A stretch of DNA of 64,000 bases from assembly GCA_958510875.1 (NCBI GenBank), contig OY294067.1, positions 266,016,180-266,080,179 on the forward strand. The letters are read 5' to 3'. A program made the translations under genes and the position numbers. The number at the start of each line of letters is the position of its first letter. Position 1 is the stretch's first letter. Shown one piece after another: positions 45,248-57,799 of the stretch. This DNA is from Endomychus coccineus (Eukaryota > Arthropoda > Insecta > Coleoptera > Endomychidae). The notes under the pieces were generated by a model. That model did not search any database. It worked only from the letters and a program-made list of their open reading frames with translations, and was not told where the DNA came from.

Positions 45248-46164
45248 CGTTCGCTAACATTCAGTTCAGCGTTGTTTCGTTTTTTAATAATAATTAGAAA
45301 CTGTATTATTAGTATTGTTCCGCTGTAACTCTTAAAAAGAATAAGACTGCAAAAAAAAACTTACCACTTGTACAATCTACAGAAGCAGCTATTTCGTTCC
45401 ATATTTAATTTTTTTATAGTCTGCATGAGATAAATCAAACAAAATTTGATTCTCCCGCACTTTTTCAATTAGTTTCTGTGTCACATGTTTCTTCTTGCAA
45501 AAGATCGGGCAAATGATGCATGCTTGCATGCAGCATTGCAGCGTTCAACCGCTGTCGGCAACAACAAGGAAGGTATCGTGTCAGTGTGACCCACGGTCGT
45601 ATACACGAATTACACGAATTATGATACACGGTCTATACGACCGTGGTGTGACCTCACTTAACAGGATTACATTGCTGTATAAGAAATTAGTCATTCTCTA
45701 CTGGTATTGTTTACTAATGTTTACACACAGTTCTGCCACAGACGGGATTAGGGAATACTCTTTGGTTCTGCTTTAAGCTCTAGCTTTGAAAATAAACACA
45801 AAATTGAGCATAGGATATTTTATTTTTGATTCTATGCGTACCTGGAATAACCTCAATTCAAATTTATCAGCCAGAAGTTTAAATTTTGAATTCTTTATTT
45901 TTGTTCTTGGTATTTCATGACGAAAACGTTTTATTTACGAAGACCGTATTCTCGGAAGCCTCACACATTTCTGTAAGTTTTTTTGGGTAGTTTTCATCTC
46001 AATATTTCGGACTGTTATTTTGGTTTACGAAATTTAAAAAAGATAGAAGTTCACGTGATTATTTTCATTAGTCTTGTAAGTTATAAGTCGGAATTATCAA
46101 GCATGAGGGAAAAACTAGTACTTTTAACTAATTGAATACACTTGTTTTCAGTAATTCATTGGAA
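45248..46164. other. 5' flank of the SMYD gene
   Basis: No gene is recognised. A short inverted repeat CGGTCGTATACACGAATTAC / TACGACCG lies at about 45595-45645. The SMYD promoter and 5' UTR should be in the right part of this stretch. Confidence 0.35.
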
Positions 46165-49100
46165 ATGGATTCTTTCAGAGATAATCTAAGTGAAATTGCT
46201 GATGAGTAAGTATTAGAAGGGTGCTACTTTGAAACGATCAAACACATTCCATTCCAAAGTTGAACATATATTTTTCAGATTTGTCTCACAATTTTAATTT
46301 CAAAACACAGTTAATTTTTTTCTGTATGAGATTGAGTCACATGAGCATTTAACTATATAATGCAGACTAAAACAATTCAATTACATTGTACAGTAAAATA
46401 TCCTTCATGTTTAATCATGACTTATCAGTAAGTTTATAGCTAACTCAACACTTCTGGTCAATTTTCAGTACAATCGGCTTCTCAAAAATGTGTTTCATAT
46501 GTTTTAAACCTCGAATTGTGAGCTTATTATTGAAACTTTCATCTGAATTAAACATGAAGGAACATACAAAGTGTACAATAATCTATTATATCTACAGGAA
46601 GGTTCTAACTAAAATAGTTTTCTTTTTCTCTCATACTTTGTATTATGCTAAAAAATGTGATACTTGGAGAGTCAATTATTTCCTGTACTCATTCCGAATC
46701 ATTTACACTTGAATCTTGAGACAATAATTAAGGTCATTAATTTACATTTATTTGAACTTTTCTATTATGATTTTTTAGACAAAATGAATTTCGACTTTGC
46801 TATTTAGATGAAAACCAAGAACAGGATGGTGAGTTTTATTTTACCATATTTTGGAAATTTTACTACTCGGTATGTACTAACTTTGTCTCTCAATTAAGTA
46901 CATGCATATTTTATCAAATATTTATATCAGCTGCTCCAGTCTAATTACAAAAAATCATTTGTTGGAATAGATTTTGAATGATTAAATTAACATGTACAGA
47001 AAAAAGTAGGTAGTATTATGATTTACGTTAGCAATTGTGTACTAATATCTCTGTACATTGTAATTGTTCGTTGCACCTGTTCTAACATCTTGTAATTTAC
47101 GATAATAAAGTCATTCAAGAACCCTGTCAGTATAGTGTTGTTGAACCCACACCTCACATAGTTTATACTGGAGATTAAACATAAAAGGTGGGTACCATAC
47201 CTACTATAAAGTTTTGCCCACCAAAGTTTTAAGAAATAATTAATAAGTTAGCAGAAATTTAGATTATTTCTTAAAATACAACAAAATTGCTAAAAAGAAG
47301 ATGGCGATTGAATTGTTCATTAAAATTGAAATAATTATGATAATTATTTTTTTTGATAGTAATAATTAAGCTTATATATTTACTCAGAAAATGTATTTAA
47401 AATCTCCAGAGTTGCAATTATAATCTGAAATTGACACAAATGAATGACTAGCTTATTTAGTTACTTAGGTTACCATGCTATTACTGTAATGTTTTTCTTC
47501 CAATTTAGTTTATTATGTGTTGTTTATAAATTCTCGGGAAATAGGTCACATTATCACTTACACTTACGTCAGAAGACTTTTTATGTCGAAAACTGAATTA
47601 CTTAAAACTAATTGTATTACACAAAGCGTCCTTATCGCACCAATCTCAATTAAAATGCCCACGTCGCCGAAACGAACAGAAACACGAATAATCGAAATTG
47701 TAACACAGCAATGGTATAAGTATAATAGATCAAGAATCCACTGTTAAGCAGTACTCTTAATAAAAGCGAGTTCATGTCAACAAAGTCTATGAACGACAAA
47801 AAACGAGAACATTAGGTTTAAGTATCCACTTTCAAATCAGATGTTAGATTTGCGAGCTAATAGAAAAAGGTTTGTCAGTTATTGGAAATGTACTATTGAC
47901 ATTCTACCTAAAGTATACTTTTAACATGATAAATATGTATGTAAGAATTTGCAAGAGTTTTAATTAATTAAGTTAGTATAAATCTGACGTAGTGTCTGAA
48001 TATCTGTCCTATGATTTACAGATTTGGAGTCACGTTTTATGTGAATCATCTCCAGAATAGATCTTTTATAATAATTGGTTTCCTTAGTTAAAATATTAAC
48101 ATTGTTATAATTGAATTGATAGTTATAATCAAAGCAGTGTTTAGCAAGGGCGGTGGAATTTTCTAAGTTTTTGTTTCTTGTGCTATACTTATGGCCATAC
48201 ATTATTTTTTGTAAATATTGCTTAGAGAATCCAGTATATGTCTCATCGCAACCTAAACAATTTAATTTGCATACTGTGTGGGTTTGTTTATCTTAAGGTA
48301 TTAAAGGTTTTAGATTTGAGAAATATTTTCCAACACAGTTAGTAGGCTTATGCGCGACATTTATATTATACTTTTTCAAACATTTCTTAATTTTCTCTGA
48401 GGTCTCCGGAATGTATGGTAATGTTATAAAATTATCTGTATTACCTTTTATGTTATTTATATATGAAGATCCGTTATACATTCTGTTTATTTTTTCTTTA
48501 ATGATAGGATTGAAAAATGTTTTTGGGTAACCATTCATTTCCAGTGTATTACGAAAAATTTTTAAATTTTTGGGACGGTTCCACTGTAAACATCAATTTA
48601 TTTGTGAAATAGAAGTGAATGAAAACATAAATTTCCTAGATATGAACATTAGGCATGATGCAGATGAAAAAATAAAAACTTCGTGGTTTACTAAAGAAGT
48701 TTGGTCTCAACGGTATCTTCATTTCAAAAAAGTGTTATAAACAGCCTTACAGATCGCGCGGTTAAATTGTCCCACGCAGAGGACCGTCCCAAAAATTTAA
48801 AAATTGTTCGTTATACACTGGAAATGAATGGCTACCCAAAAACATTTTTCAATCCTATCATTAATATAATGGATCTTCATATATGAATAACATAAAAGGT
48901 AATATCTATAATTTTATAACATTACCATACATTCCGGAGACCTCAGAGAAAATTATATGATATAAATGTCGCGCATAAGCCTACTAACTGTGTTAGAAAA
49001 TATTTCTCAAATTTAAAACCTTTAATACCTAAAGATAAACAAACCCACACAGTATGCAAATTAAATTGTTTCGATTGCGATGGGACTTATACTGGAATAT

Positions 49101-52100
49101 CTGAACAATATTTACAAAAAAGAATGTATGGCCATAAGTATAGTATAAGAAACAAAAACTTAGAAAATTCCACCGCCCTTGCTAAACACTGCTTTGATTA
49201 TAACCATCAATTCGATTACAATAATGTTAATATTTCAACTAAGGAAACCAATTATTATAAAAGATCTATTCTGGAGATGATTCACATAAAACATGACTCC
49301 AAATCTGTAAATCATAGGACATATATTCAGACACCAAGTCAGAGTTATACTAACTTAATTAATTAAAACTCTTGCAAATTCCTACATGCGTCTTTATAAT
49401 GTTAAAAGTATATTTTAGGTAGAATGTCGATAGTATATTTCCAATAACTGACAAACCTTTTTCTGTTAGCTCGTAAATCTAACAACTGGTTTGAAAGTGG
49501 ATACTTTGAACCTAATGTTCTCGTTTTTAGTCGTTCATAGACTTTGTTGACATGAACTCGCATTTATTAAGAGTACTGCCTAACAGTGGATTCTTGATAT
49601 ATTATACTTATAACATTGATGTGTTACAATTTCGATTATTCGTGTTTCTGTTCGTTTCGGCGACATGAGCATTTTAATTAAGATTGGTGCAATAAGGACG
49701 CTTTGTGTAATACAATTAGTTTTAAGTAATCCAGTTATAGACATAATAAGTCTTCTGATGATGGTCGTGAGAACGAAACGTACATAAAGACGAGAAAATA
49801 TAAATCATAAGTGTTAATGTGACCTATTTCCCGAGAATTTATATATAATTCATACCTGGGTCAAAAATCTTTATTATTTGTGGTATCAAACCAGAAGTTC
49901 CTACTATGGGTTGTTCATTTCATGTTTCCCAGTAACTATAGTATCATTTAGTTTACACTATCGCCCTTTTTTTTTTAAACTAGACTAAGGTGGTACCTCA
50001 TATATTAGTCACTATAGTATCACTAAATCTCATTTTAATATTTCTCATAGATGGAGAAGGTACAGATAATGAAGACAGTAAAGTGGCAACAAAGAATTGG
50101 TGCTTCCGAGAAAAATGTGACAATGAATTTGTAATTTTTAGAAAATATTTTAAAGCTATCAAGTAAGTTGCCTTGAATTTTGATAACCCTGATTGACCAA
50201 AATTCATTTTAGGAAAAATAGAAAAATTCTGGAAATAATTGAGGAAGTCAATAGACCTGTAAAAAAATGTAAATTATTTCCAAATGTTAATACAGCGTTT
50301 TATGAAAATCCTGGGGTAAATAATGTGCCTCCATTGTTACCATCATTAAATCATTTGATTTGTGGAGCATCTAAATCTGTGACGATGAGGTTAGTAAAGT
50401 ACATTTGGTTCTTTCGATTTTGTTGCATGTCCACAATAACTTTTCTCAAATATAAGTACATCCTCAGTAATTATAATAATAATTTTTCCACATTTGCGTT
50501 CTTAAACTTAGGAATTTCTATGCAGAGACAACTTGGAAAAAGGAAGACTGATGTATGCTGCTGCTAGTATCAAATTAGGAGAAGTAGTGATTCGCGAAAA
50601 AGCCACAGTTTTGAGCAATAAACCTACTTGTGCCTGCATTGGAAATTACGAATACTCTATTTACAGATGTCATCATTGCGCCCAAGCAACCAACAAATTT
50701 TATACGTACGTTTATAATTCGATTACTTGTTGATAATGGTTTGCTTCAATTTTGAATTTATGTTTTCTTCAAATTTAAGGTGTCCAGACTGTGATATATG
50801 CATATTCTGTAGTCGGAAATGTTTGTTAGAAGCATTAAACGAATATCATACTTATGAGTGTTATGGATTACAACGACATTTCTGGGACAGATCGGACGAT
50901 TACAGCTACCTAGCAATGAGAATGTCATTTTATGGGGCCCACAAGAAATTTGACAAGAATCCTAAGATAAAAGCTTCTACAAATTACGAACGTTATGGCA
51001 ACGAGGAAAATAATTATCCAGCTATGTTCAGTTTAGTTACACATTTCGACAAGATTTCTCTCAGAGAATGGGATAAAATTTTATATGTAAGTCTTTTCCA
51101 ATAATAGAGGACATTGCTTTCTATTGATATGAGAGTATCAGTTTGGTCAGGTTTAGTGAAACGTTGCAAATACTAATAAATTTAAAATCTGCTCAACTAG
51201 CCATGTATGTAGCCAAACAAAAAAATTGTAGTAAACTTATAAACTTCATGAGATTGCGACTAATAATACCTTTAATACACAGGTCTACAGTGGTTTTGTT
51301 ACCCTAGATATAAGATCGATTTTGGATATATTTATGCTCACAATTCATGAAACTATCAATGATTTTGTAAGATTTGCTCTCGTTTATTTTTAAATCTTTA
51401 TTTTCATTTTACATTACAAAAATCGGAAAACATGAAACAAAATAACATGTATTTATAATGTCAGTTTTGTTTTAAAAAATAAGGATACATCGAAGTAAAC
51501 AGAGAAAAATGTCGAAAACATATGTTATATTTCAATAAAACGCCTTTTATGAGCTTTTCTTTTATAATTTTTTAGTGGACAATCTCTTTTTAAGGACCAG
51601 CAGTAATCTGCCATCATGTGACGATCCCACCGACCCTGATACCTTCCTTCCATCACTTTTAGATCCTGGTGGAACCGCTCTCCCTGTTCCTCACTATAAT
51701 TTCCTAAATTATCCGGAAATTTATCCAGATGATTGCGGAGATAGTGTAACTTGATACTCATATTTGCTCCTAAAATCTGAAAGTTTGTCAGCATATTTTC
51801 CACAATTTCTTCATAATTTGGCGCTTTATGGTTACCTAGGAAATTTTCGACTACCAACACAAAACTTTTCCAAGCTTCACTTTCCGGAACAGTCATAACT
51901 TTGATAAAATCTGTATCTTTCATTAATTGCCGTATTTGAGGACCATCAAATATTCCACCTTTCAACTTTTCCATACTAAGCTTCGGAAATTTTCTACAAA
52001 TGTAATTAAAACAATCTCTTTCCTTGTCCAACGCTTTGACAAATTGCTTTATCATTCCGAACTTGATATGTAATGGTGGAAGTATGATTTTGTCTCTGCT

Positions 52101-55100
52101 TACCAACGGCTCCCTTATTACATTGGCTTTACCGACCGTTAAAACATTTCTTACATGCCAAACATCTTGTTTCCAATGAAGTTGCTTAGCTCTACTGTCC
52201 CACATACAAATGAAGCAAGAGTATTTCGTGTATCCACTTTGTTGACCGAGTAAAAAATTAACCATTTTCAAATACACACAGATCGGCCATTGATGCTCCG
52301 AGTTACTATTTTTTTCTAAAACTAATTATATATTTTCATATTCTTCTTTGAGCTGAAGTTGAATGGGCAATTGGAATTGATGCATATTTATTTCCATTGT
52401 GCAGTAAGACGCATTTTAAACTTCTTTTACAACTGTCAATAAATAGGCGCCACTCAGTAGGTTTGTATTCTTTTAAGTCCATGTCTAGAAGCAGCTTCGC
52501 GATATCATTACAGTATACTAGCTCCTCATTTTCACTAAAAAATTGTAATAACTCACTTTCTCGCGTTCTGTATGTGGTAATTGTTACCGTTGGTGCTAAT
52601 AAATTTCTTTCTTTCAATCTTGAAGCTAACAGTTCTGATCCTTTTTTTGATAAATTGAGATCACGTATTAAATCACTGAGTTCATTTTGGAAAAATAACT
52701 TTGGCATAGATGTTTCACCCTCCCATTCACTTCCACTGGTAGACTGTATTGATTTTTGTGAATTTGGCAATATCATTGTTTCTGAGGGCATGCGAATTAC
52801 TTTTGAAACGTAAATAAGCCGAGGGAGATTTTCATTGTGTAAAACATTTTATAGACTGTAAGTTTGGATATTTCCACGTTTGATTACAATTAAAACCTTC
52901 CGCATCTACTACGCAAAAGTAACAATCATCAAAGTGATTTTTAGGCTCCATCCAGATCATAGGAATACCAAAATCTAATCCAGCACGTTCTCCTTTTTTC
53001 CAAAACCGTAAAGACTCAACACAGGACTTACAAACTTTATGAGGAACCCATGGTTTATCTAGTTTATCCATTATAAAACCGAAATATTCAGCATAAGTCT
53101 CCTTGACAAAGTCTGTGATATTTCTCTTTAGTTTTTTTGTTATATAAACACCACAAATATAACAAAATAAATCAGTACTATATTTACACTTTCTTCGTGA
53201 CGAACTCATGTTTTAAAAGGCAAGACAAATATATTAGAATGAACATTCAGTAAATGAAACAAAGTATTAACACATGACAACTTATACAGATTCACGTGTA
53301 AGTACTTCAATATTGTCAAATAACTGAGATCTCGGCTGTTCTGCTGGGTAAGGGGCCTGAGAGTGGGGATCACGTGATGTTTGTATGCGCGAAAAAGATG
53401 CGCAGAACCCTAAGCATGACTGGAAAAATAAATTTTATTACTAACAAGCCGATAATTGATCGAAATATGAGATATGCAATAATCATAAAAACAAAAGCAC
53501 ATTCGATACTTTCATGAATAAATTCGTAATCTGGGCACTTGAAAACATCAAAAATTGATATCCAGGGCAACAAAAAATAATTTTTTTTTGTAGTGCTGTG
53601 TAATACTAGAAATTCAACAAGCTTTTAATTTATAAGCAATAAATTTTTGATTGAAACATTCTTTAATATTGTAAATGAACAAAAACAACATAAACATTAG
53701 TTGGCATTATTTATTCTTATTTTCAGAATTCTTTTTATTTAATTTACTGAGAAGATTTGTGCTATAACATTGCCATAAAAACGTTCTTACGATAAATAAT
53801 ACGAAAATTATGTTCATATTAAGAATGGTCATATTTTATTGTGTTTATGACTGCTCCTGTAAATTTGTATGTTCACCTGGACTAACAGCACTTTCTCTTT
53901 TAGAATATTTCAAGGACAATTGTGTACTTGATTGAAAAATCCTCGTTCTTTTCGATGCTACACAACTCGTATCCAGGGAAAACTTTATATACGTTGATAT
54001 TACAAATAGGAGGTTTGATGGTGAAGCACTATCTCCAAGCATTACACAATAGTGTTATTGTCGATATGCCTAACCCGGGAACAAATAGTATTCTAAACAT
54101 AATTCAATACAGGACAAGAGGCATTTTTCCTACTGTTGCACTTCTGAATCATTCTTGTGAACCCAATGCAACCCTCATGTAAGTAGTATATTACTTTAAT
54201 TAACGACAACTTCATCTAGGTAATACAGTAACCAACAGAATACTAATGTATTTTAAACTTTGTTTTCCAAACCACACTAGAAATGATTAAAATTGAAGAT
54301 GTCAATGTTAGCTTGATTGTGTTTGCTATCTTGCTCAAATACTGGAACCAATGAATGTTATTATTATATTTATTAGAAATTAGAGAAATTTCAAGTGTAT
54401 GTTGGTCTAAGATGTAAATGGAAGTGAATGGATAACAAACGTCAAATCGCAACAATAATTCTATGTATATTTATTTATTTATTTATATAAGCCAATTTAT
54501 CAATTTTGTGTACTTGTGTTTTTTGCATGAATTTCATTTTACAGTTAATATATTGTTCTCACTTTATAATATACTAAATGTTCAATTTTTTTTTTAATGC
54601 CAACAATTTGGTATTAGTAGAAAACTTTCTAACTATTCTAACTTGGTATAATGAAAATTTTGACTCTAATATGAAAAATAATGGTGAAAAATCATCATTA
54701 GCAGAACATTACAGCTCACATCATTTCTCAAGAAAGCTTAACACTCTTAAAACACAGTAACCAATATTTTGGTAATTTAGAATTTGCAACAAAATTATAC
54801 TTTATTATTCATAACTGTCTCAGGAAAATCTTAAATTTCCCGAATTTTCTATCTGGAGAGACTTTTTTGAGAAAAATTACAGCGGAATCGTGATCAGCGA
54901 CCCAAAAAACCTACTAGAGGTCATTTTTGCAAAAAAAATTATACTCATTATTCACAAAGGTCTCAGGAAAATCTCAAATTTCCCGAATTTTCCATCTGGA
55001 GAGAGTTTCTTGGGAAAAATAACAGCGGAATCGTGATCAGCGACCCAAAAAACCTACTGGAGGTCATTTTTGCAACATTATAAATTATATATTATATATA

Positions 55101-57047
55101 AATTTTCCAAATTTCCCATCTGGAGGGAGTTTTCCGAGAAAACTAACTGCGAAATCGTGATTAGTGACCCAAAAAACATACTAGGGGTCATTTTCGGCTC
55201 TTAATTCCTTGATTTTGGACTGTTTTTATAAGAATGCTCTTCTGAGGGGTTGAAACCCCGTTTTGGGGGGGTAGAAAGGTCGACCTCCGCGGTCTTGATA
55301 GTCATGAATGATCTATGGGGTATTAGAAACAAAATGCAAAAAAATTTTGAAATTCTATCTTACTATATATTTTTTTTTATTATGGCCTTTTTCCCGGCTT
55401 ATTGCCTGGACTAAAAGTCTCCTTTTACATACTTTTTTGGAAACAAATTTCACAAACAGTAGCAATATTATTGTAATGCTTTTTTTGCAGAGTGTATAAT
55501 AATTACCTCATAGTGAAAACCATATGTGATGTGAAAAAAGGAGATGAACTTACTATAGCTTATTGTGAGATATTCCCTCTCATGGAACTGAATCAAAGAA
55601 GACTGATTTCAGAAAGTATCTTCCACTTCACGTGCAAATGCCACAGATGTCTTTTGCAATCTCTTTATGTAAGTTTATGCGATTTTAACTTCTGAGATAC
55701 TAATTAAATGTATTTTAGCCTGACAATTGTTTTAGCTGTAACGTTTGCAACGTAGGCCGTTCTGTCGGTCTTATAAAAAATGATCGCATGAAGATTCATT
55801 GCGTCGATTGTGAACAAAGTAATAGTTTCAAGTATATCAGCGAATGCCTCACCGAAATTGAACGTAGGACTCATAGATGTGAGTCTTTGAAATGAGATTA
55901 ATTATATGCTTACCATCGTTTTGAATTCTAGTTGAAACTACTCGCGATTTGAAGCACTTGGAAAATGCCGCCCAGTTTTCCGAACTTGTATATCACAAGG
56001 ATTCGGTAAAATTATTTAATGTGTTTATGGATTTAACAAATGAATTTGTTGCTTCAGAAGGTATGTATTAACAAAAATAGTTCGATAGTTGCACCAATGG
56101 GCATATTAATTTCATTATAAAACATACATAATTTGAATATATTATGGCGCTTAATTTAAAATATTATTTTTGTAGTTTTTCTATGATCAAATGTAACTTC
56201 AACGGAAGCAACATCAAAAATATAGCGACTGCTAAATTATATGCATACACATGAATTTAAATTTATTTAAGCATTTTTTATTGGGTTTTTGTCAATTTCA
56301 GGTTACCCTATGAAAATATTGGAGTATGGATTCAAAGCATTAAGAATTATGGAAAGTCAGTTTGCTCCTGCATATTTTCCATTACTTTCTGTGCAGCTAG
56401 AAATCTATATACATTTCTATAAAAATAGTACTGTTGGGGACTTGCAAAAATCTAAATGTGATCCGTAAGTAGAATGTACCGTATTTCTTTTGCTTTTTTG
56501 ATCGATGAAACTACTAACTACCTTCACATTGATGAGGTTCTGATAATAATTTCTGAGAAACTATGGGGCTCGATTATACGTTCAAATTAGTAGTATAATT
56601 TTTGTTTATTTCCATACAATTCAACTTATTATATTATATATTTTTCTCGATATTTATCTTGTTCAGCAGTACATTAATCTGCAGATAAGAAATAATTTTT
56701 ATGATTATTCCAGAATATAAATGTGACAGGGTAAATAAGGAAAAAGTTTACTTTATTCATTATCAGGTTTAAATAAAATGTATGACTGTGGAATGTAATA
56801 AAATATAATTTATTTTATATTATCACCTTTTTTCCGCCTCAACAGAATTTATTGTATTGCCAGTTCTAGTCGTTACGACAAATCTTCAATAAATCAATTG
56901 ATAAACAGACAAAAACGACGAATTCAGCTAAAAACATTTACTAAACTTTTACACCTGCATCAAGTGACCCCAACAAATTTAATAATAATTACACTAGTCG
57001 ACAGCCATTTTGTCCTTGATCGACATTTTTCGATTGTTTGGGTGTAA
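46165..57047 (+). CDS. SET and MYND domain protein (SMYD4/SmydA-like)
   Basis: Protein-lysine methyltransferase-type protein. Coding exons: 46165-46205, 46779-46828, 50051-50162, 50213-50389, 50526-50705, 50780-51086, 53904-54178, 55491-55668, 55719-55878, 55932-56060, 56302-56464, and a tentative last exon 56846-57047 (all phases agree; 657 residues). Without the last exon, 590 residues are supported. MYND zinc finger: C175, C178, C188, C191, C197, C201, H210, C214. SET motifs: N-terminal EKGRLMYAA at 131-139, NHSC at 371-374, GDELTIAYC ending at 406, then the post-SET CKCHRC. A Cys pair group (NCFSCNVC) and a helical TPR-like end follow. The SET domain is split by MYND, as in all SMYDs. Intron 2 contains the Penelope pair and intron 6 the antisense broken gene. 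Substrate unknown. The first exon is short and its start is the least certain border. Confidence 0.85.
46829..47520. other. SMYD intron 2, left part
   Basis: AT-rich intron sequence before the Penelope pair; nothing recognised. Confidence 0.45.
47525..49843. mobile_element. inverted pair of Penelope-like element 3' halves
   Basis: Two 5'-truncated copies of one element stand head to head around about 48560-48600. Each outer end is a terminal repeat (47525-47710 inverted; 49622-49843 direct) with TATAAATTCTCGGGAAATAG / CCCGAGAATTTATA at the extremes. Inside each lies GIY-YIG endonuclease text: - strand 48202-47960 and + strand 49124-49366, both with M-Y-G-H-K-Y-S, L-E-N-S-T-A-L-A-K-H-C and Y-Y-K-R-S-I-L-E-M-I-H-I. 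Further in, the RT C-terminal linker MNGYPKTFFNPII occurs at 48538 (-) and about 48822 (+). The + copy also has an F-L-D-M-N-I-R thumb segment near 48640. The inverted, pLTR-bearing arrangement is typical of Penelope-like elements. Stops disable both. Confidence 0.8.
51087..51520. other. SMYD intron 6, left part
   Basis: AT-rich; nothing recognised. It may include the 3' flank of the antisense gene. Confidence 0.4.
51525..53209 (-). pseudogene. broken transposon-type gene nested antisense in SMYD intron 6
   Basis: Three - strand blocks in order: 53209-52832 (a Cys-rich head, FCYICGVYITKKLKRNI, then WVPHKVCKSCVESLRFWKKG, then D-C-Y-F-C), 52813-52336 (LSDLIRDLNLSKKGSELLAS ... EWRLFIDSCKRSLKCVLLHN) and 52277-51525 (NFLLGQQSGYTKYSCFICMW ... 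SEEQGERFHQDLKVMEGRYQ). Together they make a protein of about 560 residues that occurs in very many near-identical copies in arthropod and cnidarian genomes, so it is probably transposon-encoded; its activity is not known to me. Here a frameshift lies near 52840, a second near 52340, and a TAA replaces a sense codon near 52325. The ends of the element are not obvious. Confidence 0.7.
53215..53900. other. SMYD intron 6, right part
   Basis: Likely the 5' flank of the antisense gene and the intron end; a GGGGATCACGTGATG palindromic word lies near 53367. No feature is supported. Confidence 0.35.
54179..54610. other. SMYD intron 7, left part
   Basis: AT-rich; no feature recognised. Confidence 0.4.
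54620..54775 (+). pseudogene. small Penelope-like GIY-YIG fragment
   Basis: The + strand reads MKNNGEKSSLAEHYSSHHFS then R-K-L-N-T-L-K-T-Q, matching the end of the GIY-YIG domain in the relics at 29500-29610 (HHFSRKCITIKTQ) and 10380-10290 ([11 protein letters not shown]). A short, dead fragment in SMYD intron 7. Confidence 0.5.
54782..55200. repeat. tandem repeat, three copies of about 143 bp
   Basis: Copies begin near 54782, 54925 and 55070. Equivalent points (GTCTCAGGAAAATCT at 54817 and 54960; AGCGACCCAAAAAAC at 54896 and 55039, AGTGACCC at 55163) give a 143-bp period for the first two and a shorter, more diverged third copy. Each unit ends with the CAGCGACCCAAAAAACC motif shared with foldback elements elsewhere in the window. 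Located in SMYD intron 7. Confidence 0.8.
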
Positions 57048-57300
57048 AACAGTAGGAAAGTCGCCATCTAACCCCTCAGACTTTGCTTTTGTGGTTAGGA
57101 TACGTGAAAAAGCATTTTTTTAAACTTGAATCTGATAAAACTGCTTGAAAGCTTATAAACAGAGCTACATTTGGTATATAAATGACCATGGTAGAATGAA
57201 CGAAACCCTGATGAAAATCAATTTTTCTGTCAAAAAAACGCAAATCGCGTTTTTTCAACCACTTTTGCGATTTTAATCGGTTATAAAAAAAACTACGCTA
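57048..57300. other. 3' flank of the SMYD gene
   Basis: No gene; contains CAAAAAAACGCAAATCGCG-type sequence related to the tandem repeat that follows. Confidence 0.35.
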
Positions 57301-57625
57301 GATAGCTCAGATCACTTTTGCTGACCTGAAAGTCTATTAAATGGGCTACAATTTCTGTATGGCACACCTCTGTAAATTGATCAGAAGTCTTTTAACTAAT
57401 GGGTTTTGTTTGAAAAAATCGCGAAATTTGCATTTTTTCGGACTTTTTTCTCTTTATATATGATAGTGCACAACACACTTGAAATATGTTTTATGCATTT
57501 GAATACCTATAAAACGGGCTACAATTTCTACATGTCACACCTCTGTATCGTGAACAGAAGTCTTTTCATTAATTTTTGTTTGAAAAAATCACGAAAGCTG
57601 CATTTTTTCGAACACTTTTTGTAAT
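57300..57625. repeat. tandem duplication of about 165 bp
   Basis: GGGCTACAATTTCTGTATGG with CACACCTCTGTAAATTG, AGAAGTCTTTTAACTAAT and GTTTGAAAAAATCGCGAAAT (57341-57430) recurs with few changes at 57515-57605 (GGGCTACAATTTCTACATG and so on). Non-coding, AT-rich. Confidence 0.6.
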
Positions 57626-57799
57626 AGAAAAATGAAACTGGGTCAAGAATCATTATTAAATGAGAGGAATATTTCTACCAGGTTCAAATAGCATTTCTAT
57701 CACGTTCGAAGTATATTGAGTAGTTTGCCTTTGCAAACTACGTCTTACAAACCAGTCATACAATGACAAAATCGAGACTTTGACTTTAAATACGACGAA

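Noticed and set aside
45590..45650. CRISPR-like or hairpin array
   Set aside because: Only one short inverted repeat with no regular spacers; this is a eukaryotic genome.
47517..47747. 76-codon protein gene
   Set aside because: Lies inside the inverted Penelope terminal repeat; chance frame.
50512..50705. acceptor at 50510-50511 for SMYD exon 5
   Set aside because: That acceptor leads to an in-frame TGA after 13 codons; the AG at 50524-50525 keeps the conserved EKGRLMYAA block open.
52397..52813. 138-codon + strand gene
   Set aside because: Exact antisense of the transposon-type gene block 52813-52336.
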